NCBI GenBank assembly: GCA_023375785.1
Contig: SZWC01000845.1
Location: forward strand, 80,629 to 144,628
Reading direction: 5' to 3'
Source of the DNA: Penium margaritaceum
Lineage: Eukaryota; Streptophyta; Zygnematophyceae; Desmidiales; Peniaceae
Length of the DNA stretch: 64,000 bases
The notes below the pieces were generated by a model. The model was given only the letters and a program-made list of their open reading frames with translations. It was not told the origin of the DNA and made no database searches. The position numbers were made by a program, and so were the translations under genes. Positions 33,001 to 42,919 of the stretch are shown here, piece by piece; position 1 is the first letter of the stretch, and each line of letters begins with the position of its first letter.

Positions 33001-36000
33001 GTTTGTGAATACTAGTTATTGATTATCAAGTACCAAGACCTTCAATATGTAGTGGCACAGTGTGGCTACCATGCACAGTGATTAACCAAAGTATGCATAT
33101 GTCACTGACCATGAGCGAATAGTTTCACTTCATGTGGAGAACGCTTACAACTAACAACAAGATTCACAAATAGTCAGAGGGGGTAACAATGGTTTGGGAA
33201 CACTGGCTATCAACTAGAAAGCACAAAGTCCTTTAGTACGTAGTGACACGGCATGGCAACCATGTACAGTGATAAATAAAAGTAGGCATATGCCACTAAC
33301 CATGACCAAACAAGTTTCACAGTGTGTGGTTAACGTTGAAAACTCATAGCACAAGCGACAAATGGTCATAAAGGGGAAACAATGAGTTGGGAATACTAGT
33401 TATCAACTAGCAAGTACAAAGACCTTCAACAAGAAGTGGCACGGTGTGGCTAGCGTGCACAGTGACCAACCAAAGGATGCATAGAGACAATGGTTTGGGA
33501 ACCCTATGTATCAACAAGAAAGGACGAATAACTTCAATACGTAGTGGCACGGTGTGGCTACTATGCACACCAAACAACCAAACTAGGCAGATGTCAATGA
33601 CCATGACCAAAGAATTCCAGTATGGGTGGTCAACGTTCATAACCCATAACACGATTCACAAATGGCGAGAGGGGGAAATTATGGTTTCGGGATATTAGTT
33701 TTCAACTAGCAAGTACAACGACCTTCAATAAGTAGTAGCACGGTGCGGCTACCATGCACAATGACCAACCAAAGTAGGCATACATAATGCCTTTGACAAA
33801 AGAAATCCGCTGTGTGTGGTAAACGTTGACAATTCATAAGACTAGTCATAAAAGGTCACAGGGGGAAACAATCGTTTGGGAACACCAGGTATCAACTAGC
33901 AACCACAAGGACCTTCAATAAGTAGTGAAACAGTGTGGCTACCATGTACAATGACCAACCAAAGTAGGCATGTGTCACTGACCATTACCATCAAATGTCA
34001 CTATGTTTGGTCAACTTTGACAACTCATAACACGACTGACAAATGGTCAGAGGGGGAAATAGTGGTTTGTGAATGATAGTTATCGTTTAGCAAGTACAAA
34101 GACCTTCAATATGTAGTGGTACAGAGTGGCTACCATGCGCAGTGACCAACCAAAGTATGCAAATGTCACTGACCATGACCAAAGAATTTCACTTCATGTG
34201 GTCAATGTTGACAACTCACAACAAGAGTGACTGATAGTTAGAGGGGGTAACAATGGTTCGGGAACAATGGCTATCAACTAAATAGCACAAAGACCTTCAG
34301 TACATAGTGACATGGTGTGGCAACCATGTACAGTGACAAACCAAAGTAGGCATATGCCACTAACCATGACCAAAAGAACTTCACAGTGTGTGGTCAACGT
34401 TGACAACTCATAATACGAGTCACAAATGGTGAGAGGGGGAAATAACTATTTGGGAATACCAGGTATCAACTAGCAAGCACAGGGACCTTCAATAAGCAAA
34501 GGCACGGTGTGGCTACCATGTACAATGACCAAACAAAGAAGGCATATGTCACTGACCATGACCAAAGGATGTCACTGTGTGGTGTCTAGTTTGACAACTC
34601 ATAAACGGATTCACTTATGGTCAGAGGGGGAAACAATGGTTTGTGAATACTAGTTATCGATTAGCAAGTACAAGGACCTTCAATTTGTACTGGCACAGTG
34701 TGGCTGCCATGCGCAGTGACCAACCAAAGGATGCATATGTCACTAACCATGACCAAAGAATTTCACTTCATGTGGTCAACGCTGACAACTCACAACAAGG
34801 TTCACGGATATTCACAAGGGGTAAAAATGGTTGGGAACACTGGCTATCAACTAGAAAGACATTATGTACGTAGTGACATGATGTGGCAACCATGTACATT
34901 GACAAAGCAAAGTAGGAAAATGCCACTAAGCATGACCAAAAGAATTTCAGAGTGTGTGGTAAACGTAGAAAACTCATAACACGAGGCACAAATGGTCAGA
35001 GGGGGAAACAATGGGTTGGGAATACTAGTTATCAACTAGCAAGTACAAACACCTTTAACAAGTAGAGGCATGGTGTGGCTAGCGTGCACAGTGACCAACC
35101 AAAGGATGCATACGTCACTGACTATGACCGAAGAAGTCCACTATGTGTGGTCAACATTAGCAACTCATAATACGAGTCCCAAATGGTCAGAGGGAGAGAC
35201 AATGGTTTGGAAACCCTATGTATCAACTAGAAAGGACAAAGAACTTCAATACATAGTGGCACGGTGTGAGTACTATGCACACCAAACAACCAAACTAGGC
35301 ATATGTCACTGACCATGACCAAAGAATTTCAGTATGGGTGGTCAACGTTCACAACCCATAACACAAGTCACGAATGGTCAGAAGGGGAAACAATGGTTTT
35401 GGAATATCGGTTATCAACTAGCAAGTACAACGACCTTCAATAAGTAGTAGCACAGTGTGGCTACGATGCACAATGACCGACCAAAGTAGGAATATGTACT
35501 TCCTTTGATCAAAGAAATCTACTGTGTGTGGTTAACATTGAAAACTCATAACACGACTCACAAATGGTCAGAGGGGTAAACAATGGTTTGGGAACACCAG
35601 GTATCAACTAGCAAGTGTAGGGACCTTCAGTAAGTAGTGGCACGGTGTGGCTACCATGTATAATGACCAACCAAAGTAGGCAGGTGTCATTGACCATGAC
35701 CAAAGAATGTCACTATGTCTGGTCAACTTTGACAACTCATAACACGAGTCAGAAATGGTCAGAGGGGGAAACAATGGTTTGTGAATACTAGTTGTCCAAT
35801 AGCAAGTACAAAGACCTTCAATATGTAGTGGCCCAGTGTGGTTACCATGCACAGTGACCAACCAAAGTATGCATATAACACTGACCATGAACAAAGAATT
35901 TCACTTCATGGGGTCAACGTTGATAACTCACAACAAGAGTCACAGATAGTTAGAGGGGGTAACAATGGTTTGGAACACTGGCTATCAACTAGAAAGCACA

Positions 36001-39000
36001 AAGAACTTCAGCACCTAGTGACATGGCGTGAACCATGTACAGTGACAAACCAAAGTAGGCATATGCCACTAACCGTGACTAAACCAATTTCACAGTGTGT
36101 GGACAACGTTGAAAACTCATAACACAAGTCACAAATGGTCAGATGGGGAAACAATGGGTTGGGAACAATAATAATCAACTAGCAAGTATAAAGACCTTCA
36201 ACAAGTAGTGGCATAGTATGGCTAGCGTGCACAGTGACTAGCCGAATATTGCATACGTCACTAACTATGACCAAAGAATTTCACTATGTGTGGTCAACAT
36301 TGACAACTCCTAACACGAGTCACAAATGGTCAGAGGGAGAGACAATGGTTTGGGTACTCTATGTATTGACATTGAAAGGACAGAGAACTTCAATACGTAG
36401 TGGCACGATGTGGCTTCTATGCACACCGAACAACAAAACTAGGCATATGTCACTGACCATGACCAAAGGATTTCAGATTGGGTGGTCAAAGTTCACAACC
36501 CATAACATAAGTCACAAATGGTCCCATGAGCAAACAATGGGTTTGGTATATTAGTTTTTAACTAGCAAGTACAACAACCTTCAGTAAGTAGAAGCACAAT
36601 GTGGCTACCATGCACAATGACCGGCCAAAGAAGGTTTATGTAGTGCCTTTGACCAAAGAGATCCGCTGTGTGTGGTCAACGTTGACAACTCATAATACAA
36701 GTCACAAATGGTCAGAGGGGGAAACAATCGTTTGGGAACACCATGTATCAAGTAGCAAGCACGGGGACCTTCAATAAGTAGTGGCACAGTGTCGCGACCA
36801 TGTACAATGACCAACCAAAGTAGGCATGTGTCAATAACCATGACCAAAGAATGTTAGTATGTGTGGTCTACTTTGAGAACTCATAACACGAGTCACAAAT
36901 GGTCAGAGGGGGAAGCGATGGTTTGTGAATACAAGTTATTCATTAGCAAGTACAAAGACCTTCAATATGTAGTGGCACAGTGTGGCTACCATGCACAATG
37001 ACCAACGAAAGTATGCATATGTCACTGACCATGACCAAAGAATTTCACTTCATGTGGTCAACGCTAACAACTCACAACAAGAGTCACAGATAGTCAGAGG
37101 GGGTAGCAATGGCTTGGGAACATTGGCTATCAACTAGAAAGCACAAAGACTTTCAGTACGTATCGACGCAGCGTGGCAACCATGTAGAGTTACAAACCAA
37201 AGTAGGCATATGCCACTAACCATGACCAAACAAATTTCATAGTGTGTGGTCAACCTTGAAAACTCATAATACGAGTCATAAATGGTGAGAGGGGGAAACA
37301 ATGGGTTGGGAACACTAGTTATCAACTAGCAAGTACAAACACCTTCAACAAGTAGTGGCACCGTGTGGGTAGCGTGCACAGTGACCAACCAAAGGATGCA
37401 TACATCATCGACTATGACCAAAGAAGTCCACTATGTTTGGTCAACATTGACATCTCATAACAAAAGTCACAAATGGTCAGAGGGAGAGACAATGGTTTGG
37501 AAACCCTATGTATCGACTAGAAAGAGCAAAGAACTTCAGTACGTAGTGGTACGGTGTGGCTACTATGCACACTGAACAACTAAACTAGGCATATGTCACT
37601 GACCATGACCAACAAATTTCAGTATGGGTGGTCAACGTTCACAACGCATGAAAGGAGTCACAAATGGTCAGACGGGGAAACAATGGTTTCAGAATATTAG
37701 GTCGTTGGTTTCTAAAATTCTGAAACCAACGACCTTCAATAAGTAATAGCACGGTTTGGCTACCATGCACAATGACTGACCAAAGTAGGCTGATGTACTG
37801 CCATTGACCAAGGAAATCTGCTGTGTGTGGTCAACTTTGACCACTCATAATACGAGTCACAAATGGTCAAAGTGGAAAACAATGGTTTGGGAACAACAGG
37901 TATCAACTAGCAAAAACAGGGACCTTCAATAAATAGTGGTATGGTGTGGTTACCATGTACAATGACCAACCAATGTACGCACGTGTCACTGACCATGACC
38001 AAAGAATGTCACTATGTGTGGTCAACATTGACAACTCATAACACGAGTCACAAATGGTCAGAGGGGAAAAACAATGGTTTGTGAATACTAGTTATCGATT
38101 AGCAAGTACAAAGACCTTCATTATTTAGTTGCACAGTGTGGCTGCCATGCACAGTGACCAACCAAAGTATGCATATGTCAGTGACCATGAGCAAAGAATT
38201 TCACTTCATGCGGTCAACGTTGACAATTTACAACAAGAGTCACATATAGTCAGAGGGGGTAACAATGGTTTGGGAACACTGGCTATCAACTAGAAAGCAC
38301 AAAGACCTTCTGTACGTAGTGACACGGCGTGGCAACCATGTACAGTGACAAACCAAAGTAGGCATATGCCACTAACCATGACCAAAAGAATTTCATAGTT
38401 TGTGCTCAATGTTGAAAACTCATAACACGAGTCAAAAATGGTCAGAGGGGGAAACAATGGGCAGGGAACACTAGTTGTTAACTAGCAAGTACAAAGACCT
38501 TCAACAAGTAGTGGCATGGTGTTGCTAGTGTACACAGTGACCAACCAAAGGATGCATACGTCACTGACTATGACCAAAGAAGTCCACTATGTGTGGTCAA
38601 CATTGACAACTCATAACACGAGTCACAAATGGTCAGAGGGNTTGGGAACACTAGTTATCAACTAGCAAGTACAAAGACCTTCAACAAGTAGTGGCACGGT
38701 GTGGCTAGCGTGCACAGTGACCAACCAAAGGATGCATACGTCACTGACTATGACCAAAGAAGTCCACTATGTGTGGTCAACATTGACAACTCATAACACG
38801 AGTTACAAATGGTCAGAGGGAGAGACAATTGTTTGGAAATCCTATGTATTGACTATAGAGGACAAAGAACTTCAATACGTAGTGGCATGGTGTGGCTACT
38901 ATGCACACCGATCAACCAAACTAGGCATATGTCACTGACCATGACCAAAGAATTTCAGTATGGGTGATCAACGTTCACAACCCATAACATGAGTCACAAA

Positions 39001-39586
39001 TGGTCAGAGAGAGAAACAATGGTTTCAGAATTTAGTTTTCAACTAATGGTTAGCTAATTTAGTTTTCAACTAACAAGTACAACAACCTTCAATAAGTAGT
39101 AGCACACTGTGGCTACCATGCACAATGACCAACCCAAGTAGGCATATGTACTGTCTTTGACCAAAGAAATCCGCTGCGAGTGGTCAACGTTGACAACTCA
39201 GAACACGAGTCCCAAATTGTAAGAAGGGGAAACAATGGTTTGGGAACACCAAGTATCAACTAGCAATCACAGGGACCTTCAAAAAGTAGTGGCACGGTGT
39301 GGCTACCATGTACAATGACCAACCAGAGTAGGCATGTGTCACTCACCATGACCAAAAAACGTCACTATGTGTGGTCAACTTTGACAACTCATAACACGAG
39401 TCAGAAATGGTCAGAGGGGGGAACAATGGTTTGTGAATACTAGTTATTGATTAGCAAGTACAAATACCTTCAACATGTAGTGGCACAGTGTGGCTACCAT
39501 GCACAGTGACCAGCCAAAGTATGCATATGTCACTGACCATGACCAAAGAACTTTACTTCATGTTGTCAACGTTGACAACTCACAAC
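30051..39586 (-). repeat. Satellite array, block 3 (inverted orientation)
   Basis: The same six monomer types as blocks 1-2 appear as reverse complements in the order F-E-D-C-B-A along the plus strand (words caaatggtcagaggggg, ggtagccac replaced by gtggctacc). Local irregularities include a patched monomer near 31270-31310, a shortened F near 33483, a D/A hybrid near 34400, a hairpin scar at 37699-37735, a single N at 38641 flanked by near-duplicate sequence, and an 18-bp direct duplication (39029-39046 and 39056-39073). ORFs of 60-110 codons are repeat shadows. Confidence 0.95.
37699..37735. repeat. Short perfect inverted repeat (template-switch scar)
   Basis: Arms aggtcgttggtttc and gaaaccaacgacct (14 bp, perfect) surround a 9-base spacer. 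In other monomers this place holds the normal ttagttttcaactagcaag linker, so it has been replaced by an inverted copy of the adjacent sequence. That is the expected product of a local template switch. Confidence 0.75.
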
Positions 39587-40300
39587 TTTCAAGACTGTTG
39601 TTCTGGCATGCCCTGAACTGCCTAAGTGTCCAGGGCTACTTAGTGCAAAGAGGCTTCCAAGGGAGCCTGTGTGCTTTGGGTCGCTAAAATACCAAGGGAG
39701 CAGAATTCTGGAAGAATGCAGATTGCGGAAAATTAGAAAGGCTGGGAATCATCAGTGAATAGTTGTTTTGGTGAGATTACATCAGTTTCTTACAGCATGT
39801 GATCTGAGCTTTCCAGTGCATCCAACCACGCCCAAAACGGAGCAGTATAGCCCCTTCTACGCCCATCCAAACAACCCTTGGTGGAGCCGCCTTTGGTTGC
39901 TGCCGACGCGAGTCGTCTCCGACACGAGCCGATGATGGCTCGTAGCGCCTTTCTTTGATTGACAAGTCAAAGGGCGGCTCTCCCTGGTCCAGGGGACCTC
40001 CCTGGTTACTTCCTCTAGGGCATTGGGGTCTATGGAGCCAGTTGGAGCTGAACATGGACCACCGGCGATGGAGTATCTCGTCACCCCGGACGTGTACCAG
40101 ATTCCACCCGCCGCACCACCCGAACTTTGGGCAGGGCTGACTCTCTGAATTCTCAACCAAATCAAGCAACTGAAAGCTCAAAATCGCGTGGCAAAATCCA
40201 AGGAGTCCAAACCTGCAGTCAGATTGGACATCCATCCACTCTCTAGTGGTCTGACCAGGAAAACGGCAAACGGCATCCATGGCAGGGGCACTTTTTATCA
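39587..40300 (-). repeat. Co-A 3' LTR
   Basis: 714 bp, aligned with 48744-49454. Plus strand begins tttcaagactgttg and ends ggcactttttatca. It is followed by atctcccccgtgcacc, the complement of a polypurine tract (GGGGGAGAT). Frames within it are non-coding shadows. Confidence 0.9.
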
Positions 40301-40367
40301 ATCTCCCCCGTGCACCTTCCATGCCGGATGCCTCATGCTCACTCTTTACTCATCTGCTCTTGCGCCT

Positions 40368-40808
40368 TCAAGCCCATTGACAGCTTGTCAACCTAAGCCC
40401 TGCAAGGCTGATGACATGCCAATCCTGGGGCTGTGCCTTGGTCAAGTAATCTGCGAGCATGTGCTTTGTGCTGAAATGTTGTAGCACAACCTGTCCCTCC
40501 TCCACCATGTCACGCGCGTAGTGGTAGCGCACGTCGATGTGCTTCGTCCTCCTGTGCTGCGTCGGATTGTTGGTCAGCGAGATGGAGCCGGTGTTGTCCT
40601 CTTGGACCACCGTAGGCTCCTGCTGCGGCACGCCCAGCTCCCCCAGCAATCTGCGGAGCCACACCGCTTCCTTGACCGCCTCAGCCAGAGCGACGTACTC
40701 CGCCTCCACTGTCGAGGTGGCAACGCAGTCCTGCTTCATGCTGCACCACGAGACCGCTGCACCTGCAAGGACGAACACATAGCCAGAAGTGGACTTCCTC
40801 TTGTTCAC
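40368..40808 (-). pseudogene. Co-A RNase H
   Basis: A 146-codon frame with the Copia RNase H pattern: KSTSGYVFVLAGAAVSWCS, then STVEAEYVALAEAVKEAVWLRRLLGELG, then QEDNTGSISLTNNPTQHRRTKHIDVRYHYARDMVEEGQV and a C-terminal HMLADYLTKA motif. It degrades the RNA of the RNA/DNA hybrid. It overlaps the end of the RT frame and lies just inside the 3' LTR. Confidence 0.9.
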
Positions 40809-41971
40809 ATTGCCGGCGTAGTCCGCGTTGTGTAGCAGACCAGCCGCAAGGGGTCTGACCTCCCCTTTCTGTCGTACATTAGGCGCGCATGCCGCGTTGC
40901 CTGTAAGTACTGGAGGATGCGCTTTGCCGCTTGCCAGTGTACTGGCCCAGGGCTGGCCACATACCTGCTCACCAGACCCACCGTGTAGGCCAAGTCCGGC
41001 CGGGTCGCCACCATGGCATACATGAGGCTGCCCACCACAGATTGGTAGGGCACCTCCGCCATGTCCTCCTTCTCCTCTTTAGTTTGCGGCGCCATCGCCA
41101 CACTCAGCTCACAGCTTGTGGAGAACGGACTGCCCACCGGTTTGCAGTCCTCCATGCCGTACCGCTTCAGCACCTTGGCCACGTACTTGGCCTGCCCCAA
41201 CTCAAGCGTGCGCGCCCTCCGGTTCCGCGTGATGCTCATCCCGAAGCAGTACTCCAGCTCCCCCATGTCCGTCGTCTTAAATCTGCTGCTGAGCTGCTTC
41301 TTGAGCTGCTGCAAACCCGCCAAATCTGATGAACACAGGATCATGTCGTCCACGTAGAGTGCGATAATCTGATGGAGACCCTTGCAGCGTCGCACGTACA
41401 CGCTGTGGTCTGATTCACAGCGCTTTAAACCGAGCTCTGCCATATAGCCGTCCATCTCTTGGTACCAGCACCTAGGCGCCTGTTTTAGCCCGTACAAGGC
41501 CTTCCACAGCTTGCACACCTTGCCCTCCGGCGTATCCACCCCCTCCGGCACCTCAAGGTAGATCTCCTTGTCGATGATGCCGTTCAAGAATGCCGTCTTG
41601 ACATCCATTTGGTGGATAACCATGTCCTTTGCGGCTGCCACCGCGGAGATTGTCTGGATGCTTGTGAACCTGGCAACGGGTGCAAACTTCTCATCGTAGT
41701 GTTTGCCTTTCCGCTGCGCGTATCCCTTCGCCACTAGCCGTGCCTTGTATTTCTCCACCTTGCGGTCCTTGGTGAGCTTCACCTTGAACACCCACTTGGA
41801 GCTGATCACCTTCGCCCCCTCAGGCCGATCCACCAGCTCCCCAGTGCCGTTCTCAGCAAGGGACACGAGTTCAGATTTCATTTCTTTGCCCCACTGCTGC
41901 CCGTCAGGCTGTGCAAGCGCCTCCTGCATAGTTGTCAGCTCCTTTGCGGCTGCCATCATGCACCGCGCCAT
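40805..41971 (-). pseudogene. Co-A reverse transcriptase
   Basis: A 388-codon frame with Copia RT motifs: SKWVFKVKLTKDRKVEKYKARLVAKGYAQ (first part WVFKVK, KARLVAKGYAQ), HQMDVKTAFLNGIIDKEIYLEVPEG, LYGLKQAPRCWYQ, catalytic YVDDMILCSS, and FGMSITRNR. It is followed by the connection region ATRPDLAYTVGLVSRYVA. Upstream on the element strand it is cut off by Co-B. Confidence 0.92.
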
Positions 41972-42212
41972 GCCGACCCAGCGGCCCGTGCTTGCGTCAT
42001 ACCGCTTTGCCGCATTCCGCCGCCTCCAACTGCAACGCGGCAGCCTTGGTGACGCTGGCTGCTGGTCCTGCTGCTGCTCTGCTGCAACGTTGTCCTCGGC
42101 CGCGGGCTCCCCCGCGTCGGCTGTTGCGTCCTGCGCTCCAGCGATACCTGTGTTGGAGTGATACTCCTCACCATGGCAGGAGTGACTCCAAAAAGGAACA
42201 CCAAAAGGACAA

Positions 42213-42300
42213 GCCTTAGTGGCTTAGTGGTTAATGGTGTCCACCTCTAGAGGCAGGGGCTCGGGTTCAAGTCCCACAAGATGAAATTCTGCCCTGCCTC
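42213..42300 (+). promoter_or_regulatory. tRNA-like internal promoter boxes in the Co-B LTR
   Basis: tggcttagtgg (42220-42230) fits the pol III A box and ggttcaagtcc (42264-42274) fits the B box. The start-to-start distance of 44 bases is typical of tRNA genes and SINE heads. The same pair occurs at 45668/45712, 51904/51948 and 55123/55167, always 44 apart. A clean acceptor stem is not evident, so this is tRNA-derived or tRNA-like rather than a tRNA gene. A nearby 9-bp inverted pair (gaggcaggg / ccctgcctc) encloses the B box. Confidence 0.6.
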
Positions 42301-42360
42301 AAGGGAGGTGGAAAATAGATGCCAGGAAGCTAGCTCAACCTCTAGAGTTCCTCTTTAAGT

Positions 42361-42651
42361 TTCTAGAAGGCCAGGTGAGGGTCCAGGAAGGTGGTACACC
42401 TTCTAGAAGGGATGACTTGTCCTACAAGGCATCTAGAGGTGTCTTGGTCTTCTGGACACCTTCCCTCCTACTAGAAGCAAGCTGAGGAATCTAGGAAGGG
42501 CCAGAAGCTTCTAGAGGAGGGAAGGGATGCCTTCCTAGGTGGGAAAAGGATAGCCTACCAAGGAGCACTCTAGAAGCCATAGAATCTGCTAGGAAGCTCC
42601 AAATCTGGCATGCTTTGGTGTTCTGGAAAGCTTATATCAGTGGCTATAAAA
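42361..42651 (+). promoter_or_regulatory. Heat-shock-element-like cluster and TATA box in the Co-B LTR
   Basis: Dyads of the nTTCnnGAAn or nGAAnnTTCn type occur at 42361-42368 (ttctagaa), 42401-42408 (ttctagaa), 42504-42511 (gaagcttc, extended by taga to a near third unit) and 42621-42628 (ttctggaa). The last lies 16 bases upstream of tataaaa at 42645-42651. This spacing is what heat-inducible promoters show, and the ONSEN/ATCOPIA78 LTR is the known precedent among plant Copia elements. Confidence 0.55.
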
Positions 42652-42853
42652 TGCAACTATTTGTGAGGCTTGATCAAGATTTCATTTCCAGTCAATTCAG
42701 GCCAAAAACGGCTGCCTCAATCTCTGACCAGTTTTCTTTCATCCTTGGAACCAGTTGCCTCCACAGTTTCAGTCTCTCCAAAAACAGTTGGTGGTGTGAA
42801 CCAGCCACTGCTAGGGACCCTCCAGGGTGCACACTCACCCTCAGGCCAACAAA

Positions 42854-42868
42854 GGGTTATGGGCCCAC
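42854..42868 (+). other. Co-B primer-binding site (initiator tRNA-Met anticodon arm)
   Basis: gggttatgggcccac starts two bases inside the 5' LTR. It is the complement of GTGGGCCCATAACCC, the anticodon stem-loop of eukaryotic initiator tRNA-Met (CAT anticodon). Pairing with an internal tRNA fragment is known from Drosophila copia. The same 15-mer is present in Co-A, Co-C and Co-D. Confidence 0.8.
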
Positions 42869-42919
42869 GTCTCTAAGGGGTTCAAAGCCAGCTTGATTTC
42901 ACGCTTCCAACAGCAAGAC

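Larger units (their letters stand above)
42151..42851 (+). repeat. Co-B 5' LTR
   Basis: 701 bp, TG...CA. Contains a tRNA-like A box (42220-42230) and B box (42264-42274), TTCTAGAA at 42361 and 42401, GAAGCTTC at 42504, TTCTGGAA at 42621 and a TATA box at 42645. About eleven CTAGA/CTAGG words occur in ~350 bp. Confidence 0.92.

Noticed and set aside
42213-42280. A genuine tRNA gene in the Copia LTR
   Set aside because: A and B boxes fit, but acceptor and T stems do not pair well, and the sequence lies in all LTR copies of the family. Called tRNA-like only.
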